A DNA stretch of 64,000 nt from Anodontia alba (GCA_964016985.1 OZ024821.1:14185211-14249210); one strand, 5' to 3'. Shown: positions 10,158-21,558, counted from the first letter of the stretch. Numbers and translations: made by a program. Notes: generated by a model not told the origin, from the sequence alone.

Positions 10158-11940
10158 GCAAGAGCTCCGCAAGCAGAGGCATCATACACCCGTGGCAAGT
10201 AATAAGATGTAGCACATATACAGACTCCTGGGCCCAGTTGTTCAAAGCAAACATCGTTAGTTAACAATTCGTTAAAATTTACATCGAGTGATACGCAAAT
10301 ATGCTGAAATTTTTTGCTGAAAAAATGTGAGTAGCTTTTGCAAAGCAAAAGCTACTCACATTTTTTCAGCAAAAAATATCAGAATATTGTATATTGAATC
10401 CGCTAAAACAGTTAACGAAATGACCCTTAACGAGCTCGTTAAGCTAACGATGCTTTGAACAACTGGACCCAGTTCAACTCAGTGCTCCAGATGTAAACTG
10501 CAAAAAAAAAACACACCAAAATTTTCAAAGGGGCATAATGTGCTAATATTTGGTGTACTGTAACCTTGACATGAAGTGTGCTGCTCCACATCATGGTCTA
10601 ACTATTTGCAAAATTTCAGCTTGATTGGATGTATAGGAGTTAGCCAGAAACAAAAAGTTAACAGAAATTTTCCAAGGGGCAAAACTCTGTTAATATTTAG
10701 TGTACTGTAACCTTGAAATAATATGTGCTGCTCCACACCTGGGTCTAACAATAAATCAATTTTCAGTTTGATTGGCTGTAAACTGTAGGAGGTGTTAGCC
10801 GGAAATGAAAAATTCACAGAAATTTTCAATGAGCATAACTCTGGTAATATTTGGTGTACTGTAACCATGAAATAATATGCACTGCTCCACATCACAGTGT
10901 AGGTACTTACAAAGTTTCAGCTTGATCGGATGTAAATGGTAGGAGGAGTTAGCTGGACATGAAAAGTTTACAGAATTTTCAAAGGGGCATAGCTCTGCTA
11001 ATATATGGGGTACTGTAACCGCAGAACAATATGCGCTGCTCCACATCATTGTCTAACTATACATCAAGATTCAGCTTGATCGGATGTAAACTGTAGGAGG
11101 AGTAAGCCGGAAACAAAAAATTTACAGAAATTTACAAAGGGGCATACCTCTGCTAATATTTGGTGGACTGTAACCTAAAAACAGTGTGTGTTGCTCCACA
11201 TCTTGGTCTTACTATAAATCACTTACCATTCGGAAGCAGATATTGTTTTAGAAGTTCTTAATCTCCATGTCGCTCCTATGCCTCCCACCAAGTTTAAGCT
11301 CAAACTGGCTTACGGTTTGGGAGGAGATGTGGTTGAAGAATTTCAAGGTGGCCATCTTGGCCACCCAATCAAGTTTAAGCTCAAACTAACTTACAGTTTG
11401 GGAGATGTGGTTTTAAGAATCTCAAGATGGCTGCCATAGCGGCCATCTTGGATATCAGAATGGAATGATTTTAGTGATTCTGAATTTTCATGTCACCCTA
11501 ATGCCTCCCACTAAGTTTGGGATAAACCGGATTTAGCGGTCAGGTGTGGTTTGAAGATTTTCAAGACTGCCACTGTGGTGGCCACATAGATATTGAAAAC
11601 ACATATTTTAGCAATTCTGAATCTGAATTGTCCCCTTGATGCCTCCCATCAAGTTTCAGCTCAATGCCATTTAAGGTTCGGGAGGAGATGTCATTTGAAT
11701 AATTTCAAGATAGTCACCATAGATGGCCACAATGACGGCCATCCTGGACATCAGAATGCAATGATTTTACTAATTTTGAATCTCCACATAGCCCCAACAC
11801 TTCCTACCAAGTTTCAGCTCAATCAGACTTATGATTCCGAAGATGTCCCAAATGTTAAAGTTAACGACAGATGACGGACAGACGATGGCCAACAGGCCAA
11901 TACATAAGCTGACCTGAAGCAAAGCTACTGGTGAGCTAAT
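10158..11940 (+). mobile_element. TRE-1 type element (interrupted by MITE-A)
   Basis: It opens AGCAAGAGCTCCGC, followed by CACCCGTGGCAAGTAATAAG, as in the TRE-1 copy at 32772. After the MITE-A insertion come about four units of roughly 155 bp containing TTTGGTGTACTGTAACC and CAGCTTGATCGGATGTAAAC. Roughly 120-bp units with CTCCCACCAAGTTTAAGCTC and AAGATGGC follow. It ends with a short GACGGACAGACGA tract and GGTGAGCTAATAAAA. No coding capacity is visible. Confidence 0.75.
10230..10470 (+). mobile_element. MITE-A inserted in TRE-1
   Basis: Full copy with ends GGGCCCAGTTGTTC and GAACAACTGGACCC. The uninterrupted TRE-1 sequence at about 32845 (CTGGCTCCTGTATAACTCAG) shows the empty site, proving a secondary insertion. 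Confidence 0.92.
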
Positions 11941-11943
11941 AAA

Positions 11944-12065
11944 AAACATATGTTATGGGTACTCATCAAAACATCTCTCAGAAGCACTACTACTGAGTAC
12001 CTACAACATAAACTTTTCTTGAGAAACAAGAAAATTATTGGCTACCCCTCTAACTTGGAGCTATG
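11944..12065. mobile_element. MITE-B fragment
   Basis: Core arms ACATATGTTATGGGTACTCA and AGTACCTACAACATAA are present, with an end CTAACTTGGAGCTATG on the right. The left end is replaced by the end of TRE-1. Confidence 0.65.
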
Positions 12066-12362
12066 AAAGTCTAGACCAATTCTTTGTGCTTTCTGGTGCA
12101 GGCCTTCACAGATACGAATGTAATAACTTTACCCACTTTAGTCTTGGGAGCCCCAAAAGGGTAATTTGCAAACAATGCAAACCCAGTTCGGAACGCCTCA
12201 AAATGTGGGCCTCCACCGTTTGCATTGTCTCCACTTTTTGCAAATAGTTTAGCCATTTTTCTGTACAAATATTTTTCTGTACATAGCAGGACATACCTAA
12301 AATTGAAACTGAACTCTTTCAATAAAATTATAGTGTGTGGGAATTATTCAATCTAAAGTAAG
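12066..12362. other. Intron stretch, decayed palindrome only
   Basis: TTTGCAAACAATGCAAACCC near 12168 faces CGTTTGCATTGTCTCC near 12218, a decayed foldback. No exon or other element is recognised. Confidence 0.4.
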
Positions 12363-12545
12363 TTAACCCTTAAGATGCCAAGTAAAACTACATCTGAACA
12401 TGTCATCTATGTCGTCTGCTGCATCTTCTTGCAAACTTTTCAAACATACTTTGCATATAGGCAAACAGTATGGACCCAGATCAGACTGCTTCTGATCTGG
12501 GTCCATACTGTTTGCAACAAGGACATTTAAAGTAATTGGCAGAAG
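12363..12545. mobile_element. TTAA MITE with GATCTGGGTCC core
   Basis: The left end is TTAACCCTTAAGATGCCAAG. A perfect hairpin at about 12462-12516 has arms GCAAACAGTATGGACCCAGA. The right end is decayed (ACATTTAAAG). Confidence 0.65.
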
Positions 12546-12868
12546 ACAAAGCAGACAAATCCATTTCCAGTTCTCATCTGGAAACCAAAATAATTATGCA
12601 GGTGTCGTGGGTAAATAACTCAGTAAACAAATTTATGAAATTTGCCCATTACCAATCCTAAACCAGAGCTCTACAATATCAATGACCATACCAACTTTGG
12701 TAACAATTCATCAATATTTACTCAAGTTGTCATCCAGAAATGAAAATACCAATAGATGTACGACAGACGAACTGGCAAACAGACGGACACACAGACAGCA
12801 AACGTGAAACCATTATGAAAAACAAACAAAAAACTAACATAACAAACACGTATAAAAACAACGAGCGA

Positions 12869-13560
12869 AAAGCAAGAGGACCATAATGGCCCTGTAACCT
12901 CACCTGAGTATCATAGCACCCAGAGAACCTGACCTAGAAATTTTAAAGACATTCTGACAGAAAATCATGATGATTACATAAACAACTAAGACAATGTAGC
13001 ATGCCTAATGGAGCGTGAAACATAGGTCAAGGTCAAATATGGATGACTGCACTGAAGAGGTCATGATACAATGCATACATGTGTCAAGTATCACTGACTG
13101 TAGGACCAACAGTTACTGAGAAACTGACCTAAATGCAAAGACTTAACAAAGTCAGTGGGCTGTGAAATATGGGTCAAGATCAAATATGGATGACTGCATT
13201 CAAGAGGCTATGCTGAGATGTATGCATGTGCCAAGTATCACTGTTGTATGACCAATAGTTACTGAGAATGACCTAAACGGAAAAACATAACAAAGTCACT
13301 GGACTGTGAAGTATAGGTTATAAGTGACCCAGTTTCGAACAAGACCTAGAAATCATCAAGACAAAAAGTTTGAGTAAGATGCATGAAAATTACTTCAAAA
13401 ATGTGACCTCTGGAGTGTTAAAAATGCTTTCCTGGTGACCTAGTTTTTGATCCAAAGTTACTCAGTTTTGAACTTGACGTAGAAATCATCAAGACAAGCA
13501 TTTTTTTAGCCAGATTCATGATGATTACTTCAAAACTGTGAGGAGGTAACAAGGTTATAG
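12869..13560 (+). mobile_element. TRE-7 copy, truncated
   Basis: It starts GCAAGAGGACCATAATGG, then CCTCACCTGAGTATCATAG, as at 53712. Units carry GACCTAGAAATCATCAAGAC and CTGTGAAATATGGGTCAAG. The GACG tract and hairpin end of this family are not seen. It grades into another repeat near 13560. Confidence 0.7.
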
Positions 13561-13966
13561 ACATGTGTCCAAAGTACACAAATGCCCCCATCCTTTGGAC
13601 CCCTAGACCTCAAAGAAAAATGCAGATGTAAATGTCAATGTAAATTTGAATGTAAAATCTGACCTGTTATATGTTTGGATCCCTAGCCTCACCACAGGAC
13701 ATGACCCTGGTCAACTCCAGCACAGAGTTGAAGATTTATTATGTCTGGTAAGTAACATACCAAATTTCAACTTCCTTGCATAAAAGATACCCAAATTATG
13801 ACCTCCAAAAACAACACGGATGTAAATGCCAATATAAGTGTAAACTTAAAGATTTGTTAGAATCTGTTTATGAATGTGACAAACACACGTATATATGTAT
13901 GAACATTCGGACAAACAATATATGCCCCACTGGTGCCTTCAGCAGGCGGGGCACAAAAATGAGAAA
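13561..13966 (+). repeat. Repeat ending in a GCCCC...GGGGC hairpin
   Basis: Two related blocks each contain GATGTAAATG(C/T)CAAT. The right end ATGCCCCACTGGTGCC... CAGGCGGGGCAC folds into a hairpin, like the TRE ends. The left end is unclear. Confidence 0.5.
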
Positions 13967-14420
13967 ACTATGCATCAAATTCAATTATGCATTTGCAGAC
14001 CACACAGAAAATAATTGTACATATATAATGTAAAATTTCGAACAGTTTTATTCCATACTTTTTGGCCTAAAATTTCATTTTTTATGCAGTTCTGTCATAA
14101 AATACTTCGTGAAATGGCAAACAGTGTAAACCCTGATCAGACTGCTCCTTCTTGGTTGGTTTGTTTCATCTGTTATAACAATCTTTCAGTCATACTGCGA
14201 CAGTGTCTGGCTCAATGCTCACTTTTAGAGTACTAACTTACCGAAATATCATGCTCCAGACATTTTTCTAGAAACTTTAGTGTACCAAATTTTAGGACAT
14301 ATTGTAGGTGTTGGCTTCAAAATTTGTCTATGCTGCACCTTACGCAGGAATAAATCATTTTCTATTCTTCTGTATTTTCATATCTAATTGCTATCGGAGC
14401 ACACATTTCTATATTCACCA
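13967..14420. other. Intron stretch, no element recognised
   Basis: A short GGCAAACAGTGTAAACCCTG resembles MITE-D/E core arms but has no partner arm. No exon is visible on either strand. Confidence 0.4.
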
Positions 14421-14610
14421 TAGCTACAGATAAGAGGGGGTATCCACATAATATTTTTCTTATTTATGGATGAAAACATATGTTGTGGGTACTCATTAGA
14501 AGCGCCTTGCCGAGGCACTTCTAATGAGTACCCACAACATATGTTTTTGTTGAGAAATAAGAAAGATATCAGCATTTTTCAGATGAAAAAAGCACCTTAT
14601 CTGTTGCTAT
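14421..14610. mobile_element. MITE-B copy
   Basis: Ends TAGCTACAGATAAG and CTTATCTGTTGCTA are near inverses. The core has ATATGTTGTGGGTACTCATT with a long inverse arm around CCTTGCCGAGG. Confidence 0.88.
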
Positions 14611-14640
14611 GATTCACATGCAGATGCTAGCAAGTCATTT

Positions 14641-14840
14641 TTTAATAAAAGTCACTCTGACTCAATATTTCAACCCTATAGGGGTCTTTTTTCAATTAAT
14701 CACTTTACAATGTCTTTGCTATACCCAATTGTGGAAGGGTATAGCAAAGACAATGTAAAGTATTTGCTCCATTTCTTTTGAATTTCTCTTGAAAAAGACC
14801 CCATAGGGCGAAATATTGAGTCAGAATGACTTTTATTAAA
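14641..14840. mobile_element. Palindromic MITE-L
   Basis: Long inverted ends TTTAATAAAAGTCACTCTGA and its inverse continue through CTCAATATTTC. Inner arms CAATGTCTTTGCTATACCC surround the centre. Only one copy was seen in this window. Confidence 0.8.
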
Positions 14841-15166
14841 TTGTGATCCAATTCCTCTATCTGGGATGGTTTTAAGAAGATTTACTTCCTCTTACCTTGA
14901 AAATTCAACAAAATTTCAATTAAAATTTGACCAGTTGACCATTCCATCAGTTGTCTTTCTTTTGTACATTATTTTGATCATCTGTCACATTAGACAAAAG
15001 GTCACATTTAATGAAGTGTTGTATTTGGCGAATTGTCATATTGGATGAATTGTCATATTTGACGAAATGATTTTCATTGAAAATCAATGAGGCGCCCATT
15101 CAACATATTTAGAATGAAAACTTTTAGTAAATATTCTGCTATCTAGAACTAACCAGTAGTACTTAC

Positions 15167-15325
15167 TTGTAATAAAATTTTTAATCTATCTAGAGGTGCT
15201 GTGGCTGTTCTTGAAACCGCTCCAGCAGTTCCACCCGATACCAGATGGCGCCACCACATACCCGTTTGCATTTCTTTCTCTGTGAAATCATCGGGAACTA
15301 TCGTGTTATCACCTATATCTATAAT
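15167..15325 (-). CDS. SLC25A25: SCaMC exon: linker and carrier repeat 1, first half
   Basis: The exon has 53 codons in phase 0 at both ends, with acceptor CATTAAAG|ATT and donor CAA|GTAAGT. It opens [18 protein letters not shown], the linker between the calcium domain and the carrier, then [20 protein letters not shown], which is transmembrane helix 1 with the family's WWR entry. It closes with [19 protein letters not shown] is the first PxDxxK carrier signature, with the proline kink, acidic and basic residues all intact. TGMWWRHLV favours SLC25A25 over SLC25A24. Confidence 0.97.
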
Positions 15326-15418
15326 CTTTAATGGAAAGAAATTGAAATGACATCATTAGTACAACGGCATTGCTCTAAATAAGATGCTTTTCCGAAATGT
15401 TCAAATTTTTAACTTAAA

Positions 15419-15562
15419 AGGACTTGTTAAGGAGGAGTATTGGTGATAACTGTGGGACAATGTTTCATATTTATACATAAAAACATACGTTGTGGGTACT
15501 TATTAGAGAACTGGAGAAAATTATCCCAAAATTATCACCAAATACACCTCCTAAACAAGTCC
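15419..15562. mobile_element. MITE-N, AGGACTTGTTAAGGAGGAG ends
   Basis: Left arm AGGACTTGTTAAGGAGGAGT continues through TGGTGATAA, and the right arm is its inverse. The middle carries one arm of the MITE-B core (CATACGTTGTGGGTACTTATTAGAG) without its partner. A relative lies at 59990-60165. Confidence 0.75.
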
Positions 15563-17263
15563 TATGAAATTATTTCTCTACAGTAACATACACCCAAGGA
15601 TATACAAATGTTTGCTCCAGATAATAAGCCAATCAGATTACTTGAATTTTCAAATTTTCAGTAGATTTCTATTAAAAGTTTTCACCATATTTAGAATTCA
15701 CCATTAAATCTACTGATGACTTGAAAACTCAAGCAAGCAGAAATGTGCAGTGGTCTGTGATTTGTCACCTTTAAAATAGCTTCAATATGACAGGTCAAAT
15801 TGACTTGGAAGTAATATAGATTACTTGAATGAGGATTTTTTTCTCCATTGCAAACAGCAAATTGCAGAAGAACAGTTACGTGCAATATGGTGTTTGGCAG
15901 TATTTTCTGTATTCACCATAAAAATGGCTGTTCTACGTGTACCCACAATACCATTTTTTTTTTTTAAACCGGATTAAATATTTTCAAAACATGTTGTGTA
16001 AATTTATTTGAAACCCCTCGATGAGACATTGTTTTAAAACATGTTATAGACATGTTAAAATTGCCTTGATAAAGCAACTGCCTTGAAAAGGCAATTCTAA
16101 TGAGTACTTACTACATGATATTTCAAAACATTGCGAATGCTTATTAGAATCACTTGTTGAGGCAATTCTGTGAGTACTCACAACACAGTTTTAATTTTAA
16201 AGTGCTAATCATAACTGCAGCAGATGACATTTCGATTTGTTCTGTATTTTTCAAAGAAAATAAGGCTTGGTATTTCATGTGAATCAAATTCTTCAAGTTG
16301 TAAAAAAAAAAAAAATGATCATGACTAGTTTTCTAGTAAACCAGTAAAATTCCATGATTTGTGTAAGGAGTAGAGAATAATCCTCATTTAACAGAGCAAA
16401 ATCAAAGTGACCCTCCATGTCTGAGCTAGAAAATCTGAATGTGTGAAAATATGCAATGTCACCTGATCACATAAATGATAAATGACAACATGAAATTCAC
16501 TCTAGTAGCAGTATTCAAGCTCCTCTCCAAGCTATTTTAGGATTGTCATGAGGTTATGTAATGAACAGGAAATGGAAAGGGGGTCAACACAATTTAAGCT
16601 TTTACTATTTGTGCCATAAAAATGGGACTAAAACAAGAAAAAAAAATTTTTTACTGATTTTATGGGCTTTTTTTTCAGAATTTCTTTCAGTCTTCTTGTG
16701 TGCAAACAGTGCAGAACCTGAGTGGTTATTATCTGGGGAAAACACTAGACATGTTACTGCATATTTTCTTATTATTATTATTATTATTTTTTTTTAATCT
16801 TCACCATTAAGAATCTGGATGGGCTTGCTCCAGATTCTTAATGGTGAAGATTTAAAAAAACGAAACCAAAAAAAAAAACACTCATTTTTACAAAGTATAA
16901 ACTTTGATGTGCTTCATTTTATTCTGATTTTAGGTTTCACTGAATGCATTACTTCAACAAATGTATATTATCCCAATTTCCTGTCAATTAACTGCTATTC
17001 AGGTATCAATTCAAAACACAGAATGATGTAAATTTCATTGCACTGCAGCTTAATGCATTGTCCAATTTTGTCACATCTCACCTGTCAAAAATGTATATCA
17101 GACCTAAAACTGGAAGCAGAGCTTATCAAGGTTGATGAGATCAAACAGTGTACATTTCTATGGCCAGGTTAAGACTTCTTTGAGGAATGACTTTTGACTG
17201 TCATACTAACTTGATGAGAAAATATTTATTGAAAGTTGATGGGTAATGTTGTGGGTACTTATC
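15563..17263. other. Long intron stretch with degenerate foldbacks
   Basis: No exon is visible. I see decayed MITE-B cores near 16050-16190 (CAATTCTAATGAGTACTTAC and related arms), the left half of a MITE-C-like copy near 16192-16295 (AAGTGCTAATCATAACTGCAG), and the hairpin listed at 16795. Confidence 0.45.
16795..16857. repeat. Strong hairpin
   Basis: AATCTTCACCATTAAGAATC and its exact inverse face each other, followed by T-rich and A-rich arms on the outside. The loop is about 14 bases (TGGATGGGCTTGCTCC region). Confidence 0.8.
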
Positions 17264-17504
17264 GAGGGTTGAGCGCAAGACTATGGTAACTCAAACGTAT
17301 TTTTGAAACCCTTGTTTAGGGGCAACTTGGACCCCTTTGTAAACAATGCAAATTTAGGTGCCATTGCTCATACGAGCAATGGCACCTAAATTTTCATTGT
17401 TTACAGAAAGAAATGTTGTAATCTTCATAACGCCTTCATGGTGAGGAGATTAGGTTTGGGGAAAAACAATCACCTGACTTACGATAGTCTTGCGCTCAAC
17501 CCTC
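17264..17504. mobile_element. MITE-M inserted in a MITE-B core
   Basis: Ends GAGGGTTGAGCGCAAGACTA and TAGTCTTGCGCTCAACCCTC are perfect 20-base inverses. A central hairpin has arms GGTGCCATTGCTC. The flanks GTTGTGGGTACTTATC and GTTATGAGAAGTGCTTC are halves of a MITE-B core, so this is a secondary insertion. Confidence 0.88.
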
Positions 17505-17944
17505 GTTATGAGAAGTGCTTCAATGAGGTGCAGTGCCTCAGTGAGGAAGTCCTCAAGAGTATCCAAAAGATGCTGTGTTTCTTTCTTTATTTATTTCATT
17601 TTTTTTCATCATTTATTTTAGCTACTAGAAGAATCTTTATCTGGATACCTCCCTTATCTAGAGCCATGCCAGATTAAGTCACACAACAATTCAAAGAAAG
17701 AAACTGAATACCATGGAATGCAAGAGTTCTAGACAAGAAGCTTTTTTTTTTTTCCAACCAAAATATATTTAGACTTTTCTTATTTCTCCAAGGAAACATA
17801 CTATGAGTTCTTGTCAGAAGTGCCTGGCATTTCTAATGAGTACCATGTTTTTTCATGGTGAAGAAAGAAAAAATATGTTTGAATATTCCTCTTATCTAGA
17901 GATGTTTATCATTTATACAAAATTGCAAAACAATCTATTCATGC

Positions 17945-18219
17945 TTTAAGGGGATTATTTTCTGCCATTTTTGACAAATGAGTCAACTTTTGAGACTTCC
18001 TGTTAGTTTTCCTACATACCAAGCCCCTTCTGAAAGGGGTCTACCCTAAAAGGAAAGAATTTTTTCCCAAAGGGAGCAAATTCTTTCCATTTAGAGTAAA
18101 ACCCTTTTCAGAAGGGAGAAGGAGCAAATTCTTTCCTTTTAGAATAGATGCCTTTTCAGAAAGGAGGTAAAAACAATTTTGACAGATGCCTCCCTGAAAG
18201 TGCATTGATTCCCCTTAAA
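17945..18219. mobile_element. MITE-G copy
   Basis: Ends TTTAAGGGGATTA and GATTCCCCTTAAA are inverses. Inside, CCTTCTGAAAGGGGTCTACC and CTAAAAGGAAAGAATTT have inverse partners. Related copies lie at 57703, 58024 and 60829. Confidence 0.75.
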
Positions 18220-18323
18220 TAGTATGAATACAATCCATATAAAATTCTTATGTGTCAAAACAGCAAAAATCAAAAGTATCATTTTTCTAATAGTTTCATT
18301 ATAAATCAGATAGGACGTGTTGT

Positions 18324-18553
18324 TTAACCTATTTATGCCTACCGTCATATAAAATGTACAATGACAAACAATGTAGATCCAGATCAGATGCCAAAGAAAC
18401 AAGGCTTATGGTCAAGGTCTACAATGTTTGCATTAAATACAGGAATTTCTATAAAACCTGGCAATCATAAAAACTAACCAGACATCCCTTTTATTCGAAA
18501 CCAATTGGTACAAAAGGTTTGGTAGAAGAGTCCACTTGGCATAAATGGGTTAA
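18324..18553. mobile_element. TTAA MITE, TTAACCTATTTATGCC ends
   Basis: TTAACCTATTTATGCC on the left and GGCATAAATGGGTTAA on the right are near-perfect inverses. The core has GTAGATCCAGATCAGATGCC, as in MITE-D/E, but the second arm is decayed. Confidence 0.75.
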
Positions 18554-18601
18554 TATGTGGCAGTAATTTTGAGCAGAAGCTTGACACTAATGTATTTACA
18601 T

Positions 18602-18790
18602 ATAACTCTTGATAAGGTCTTTTTTCAATCCAAAAGTATTGATATTTTTCTTATTTCTCTACTAAAACATATGTCGTGGGTACTCATTAGAAGCACCTCA
18701 ATGAGGCGCTTCTAATGAGTACCCATAACATATGTTTCTGTGGAGAAATAAGAAAAATATTTACCTGAATCTCTCTCTTATCTAGACCTA
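18602..18790. mobile_element. MITE-B copy
   Basis: Left end AACTCTTGATAAGG, right end CTCTTATCTAGACCTATG. A near-perfect core with ATATGTCGTGGGTACTCATT and its inverse lies around CACCTCAATGAGGCGC. Confidence 0.88.
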
Positions 18791-18944
18791 TGATTTACCC
18801 ATAATTTCAAGTGAAACAAGGCAAAATATTGCAAGGTCCTCCTTCAAATGAAACATTACCAAATTTGGCAGCATAAAACATACAGTACAAGTTTTTGTTG
18901 TTGTTGTTGTTGTTTTATAATGCTTCTGTTGCCACAGATCATCT

Positions 18945-19180
18945 GGGCCCAGTTGTTCAAAGCTAACGACGTTGTTAGTTAACAATTCGTTAAAATTTAC
19001 ATCGAGTGATACGCAAATACGCTGAAATTTTTTGCTGAAAAAATGTGAGTAGCTTTTGCAGTGCAAAAGCTACTCACATTTTTTCAGCAAAAAATATCAG
19101 AATATTGTATATTGAATCCGCTAAACGAAATGACCCTTAATGAGCTCGTTAAGCTAACGATGCTTTGAACAAGTGGGCCC
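18945..19180 (+). mobile_element. MITE-A copy (pair, left)
   Basis: Full ends GGGCCCAGTTGTTC and GAACAAGTGGGCCC, with the TGAGTAGCTTTTGCA hairpin intact. A short deletion is present near CCGCTAAACG. It is preceded by a (TTG)n run at 18892-18915. Confidence 0.92.
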
Positions 19181-19204
19181 TGAGTTTTACGGACCATTCA
19201 ACAC

Positions 19205-19460
19205 TGTTAAGGTCATGTTGAACCAAACAGTTGGTCTATTCACTCATTTTCTGGGCAGGCTTAGACCTCTAAGTGGTAAAGCAGTACCCTGCGCATATAT
19301 ATTTTTGCCAATAATTAAACAACTGCCCTTCTTGAATTAGCAGATGGAGAAGAATGATCGCAGAAATTATTTCATATCAATCCTCGACTACAGTCATGCG
19401 GCCGATCTGGGATTTGAACCTGCGACCCTCCGACTGCAGAATGAAGCAGTTTTTGTCTGT
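19205..19460 (-). mobile_element. SINE-A relative with tRNA-like head
   Basis: The centre matches SINE-A (GGGCAGGCTTAGACCTCTAA, ACAACTGCCCTTCTTGAATT). On the minus strand the head has a B-box-like GGTTCAAATCCC next to GATCGGCCGC. It is clearly more diverged than the copies at 20269 and 22338. Confidence 0.6.
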
Positions 19461-19674
19461 AATGTAGGCCAGAAGTTATTACTATAGGTCAGAATGAACT
19501 ACAATGTTCTGACAGTATCTGACAAAGTGTCAACTACAGGTGCCTGGTTACCAAATCTGGTCTGCTATAGTACATGAGGTATGTCCGAGACATGATCACT
19601 GACAGGCAGAAAGCCAGAGACAAAGCAGACTGAAAATATCCCTGTCTACACTATTTGTTCAGGTTTGTCTATCT

Positions 19675-19917
19675 GGGCCCGGTTGTTCAAAGCGTCGTTA
19701 GCTTAACGAGCTCGTTAAGGGTCATTTCGTTATCTGTTTTAGCGGATTCAATACACAGTATTCTGATATTTTTTGCTGAAAAAATGTGAGTAGCTTTTGC
19801 ACTGCAAAAGCTACTCACATTTTTTAGCAAAAAATTTTAGCATATTTGCGTATCACTTGATGTAAATTTTAACGAATCGTTAACTAACGACGTCATTAGC
19901 TTTGAACAACTGGGCCC
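19675..19917 (-). mobile_element. MITE-A copy (pair, right, inverted)
   Basis: Full-length and in the opposite orientation to the copy at 18945, since the TTAACGAGCTCGTTAAGG arm comes first. The ends are GGGCCCGGTTGTTCAAAG and its inverse. It ends 42 bases from the last base of the exon at 19960. Confidence 0.92.
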
Positions 19918-19959
19918 TGAACATTTAGGGAATATGGTGTTAATATCTTCAAAACCTAC

Positions 19960-20071
19960 CGTAGAATGTCTCCAATAATGTAATATATCATGCAGATCTG
20001 TACTTGGTGACAAGATGAGATAATCTCTCCATTCTGACCAGTCAATCTTCAACGTACCATCTTTATCCATT
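19960..20071 (-). CDS. SLC25A25: SCaMC exon: EF hand 4 and linker
   Basis: The exon is 112 nt. Its first base completes an arginine codon begun in the previous exon, and 37 codons follow. The acceptor is TTTTCAG|A and the donor ACG|GTAGGT. It starts MDKDGTLKIDWSEWRDYL, the fourth EF-hand loop, in the family's unusual form with glycine at loop position 4 and threonine at 5 but acidic residues at 1, 3, 9 and 12. It continues ILSPSTDLHDILHYWRHST, matching the family's conserved WRDYxxxxP and xxWxHST blocks. A MITE-A lies 42 bases downstream of the donor, without touching the splice consensus. Confidence 0.96.
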
Positions 20072-20268
20072 CTGAAAACAGGAACATTTTCTCAAGTTTC
20101 TCAAGTCAGTTTCCAAGCCAACAACTTCTTAATTCTCAACAAAAAGATATGTCGTGGGTTGACATTAGAAGTACCTCACCGAATTCCTGATTTTGAAAAT
20201 GAGAGCCAGGTAACCACAACTTAATCAGTACTTTGACTATCATTGTAATTCCCCATCTGATCTTGATT

Positions 20269-20568
20269 GTTTGTGTTGAGGTTTTATGGCCCCATCAACC
20301 CCTTGGGATCATGTCGATCGCTGTCAGTTTTCCTACCAGTAACCACTTTTATTGGGCAGGCTTAGTCCTCTAAGCAGTTAACCAGTATTGTGCACATTCT
20401 TTTGTCAGAAACTGACAACTGCCTTTCTTGAATCAGCAGAAGGGACAGAACGACTGTAGAAAATATTTTATGATCAATTAGCACGAAAGAATGTTGCCGA
20501 CCAGGCGGGAACCCGCAACCTCCAGATCACCAATCGGATGCATATCCATCTGAGCCACAGAGGCCGGC
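20269..20568 (-). mobile_element. SINE-A, full copy
   Basis: On the minus strand: tRNA-like head GCCGGCCTCTGTGGCTCAGA with a B-box-like GGTTGCGGGTTCCCGCC region, then the conserved centre (ACATTCTTTCGTGC, GATTCAAGAAAGGCAGTTG) and tail GGGCCATAAAACCTCAACAC. About 300 bp. Confidence 0.85.
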
Positions 20569-21059
20569 TATCTGATCTTGAAAATGAAGCTGGTTATCTG
20601 ATCAAATCCCACCTAAATTCAATATATCCCAGTGCTGTACCCATGCTATTATCGCAGGAAACTACATTATAATACTATTTCAAGATGCTACTGTTTCATG
20701 AGAAATGGTTTGACAGTCCACCAACTATTTTTTTTTTTTTTTAAAAATTGGCATTTCCACTCTGTTTCTGACTTTGAAAATTAAAGATTATCAAAAATAT
20801 AAATGAAGAAGCAAAAATTACTCAACTCTTAATTCTGCCCCAAAGATTATTCTGCAAGTTGGGTAATAATTCAGCTACTGATTCAGTAGACGGAGGGCAT
20901 ACTATATATCCAATGACTACAATAATACTAATGCCACAGGGATCCACATTAAAAATATGTTCACCACCCCCTTCCCTGTCAATGGGGATGACATAAAGAC
21001 TGAAAAGTCCATACTCAAGGATGGCAGAGTCTATCTGAGCCACAACATGATAACATGAC

Positions 21060-21240
21060 ATGTGCACGCGCCCAATGATCACTTAATCAGCCTGCACTCT
21101 TGTGCAATCTGAACAGTCTTCATTATCTGCAATCCAAAATGCACCCAGGGAAGATTTTGATCAGACTGCACAAATGTGCAGTCTGATCTGAATCTTTGCT
21201 GGGTGCCCATGTCTTATAGTATGTTTTCTAATGTTACCGC
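21060..21240. mobile_element. Palindromic repeat, GATCAGACTGCACA core
   Basis: GATCAGACTGCACAAATGTG folds on itself, flanked by CACCCAGGGAAGATT and AATCTTTGCTGGGTGCCC. Similar outer sequence occurs near 58920 and 59290, so it belongs to a small family. Confidence 0.65.
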
Positions 21241-21243
21241 TCC

Positions 21244-21437
21244 GTAAACCCTTTTAGCCCTGTATGCAAACAATGTAGATCCAGATGAGACGGCTTGTAA
21301 TGAGCCGTCTCATCAGGATCCACACTGTTTGCCATTCTATTATTAATTTTTGACTGAAACCCCTATTTGCAACAATGGATGTGTCCAAAGTCAGAGATGG
21401 AAGAATCCATTTCAGAAACCCAAGGGAGAAAGGGTTA
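21244..21437. mobile_element. TTAA MITE beside an exon
   Basis: The core GTAGATCCAGATGAGACGGC folds back around CTTGTAATGAG. The right end GGGAGAAAGGGTTAA stops 34 bases before the exon at 21471. The CAACAATGGATGTGTCCAAAG segment recurs near 7214, next to another exon. Confidence 0.7.
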
Positions 21438-21470
21438 ATATACGTAGTGGTGAAGCCTTTTACTGCATAC

Positions 21471-21558
21471 CTTTTGAGAAGTTTTTCTGCTTCTGTTCTG
21501 TCAATATTAATACCCAGTTTCTGGAATGATTCTTTGATTTCACCTGCGTCAATAGTAC
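21471..21558 (-). CDS. SLC25A25: SCaMC exon: EF hand 3
   Basis: The exon is 88 nt: two bases completing a glycine codon, 28 codons, then two bases of an arginine codon. The acceptor is TTTCCAG|GT and the donor AAAAG|GTATGC. Joined to the previous exon, the third EF loop reads DTNQDGTIDAGE, with good calcium ligands at positions 1, 3, 5 and 12 and the invariant glycine at 6. It is followed by the helix IKESFQKLGINIDRTEAEKL. The intron cuts within the EF loop at the glycine codon. Confidence 0.96.
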
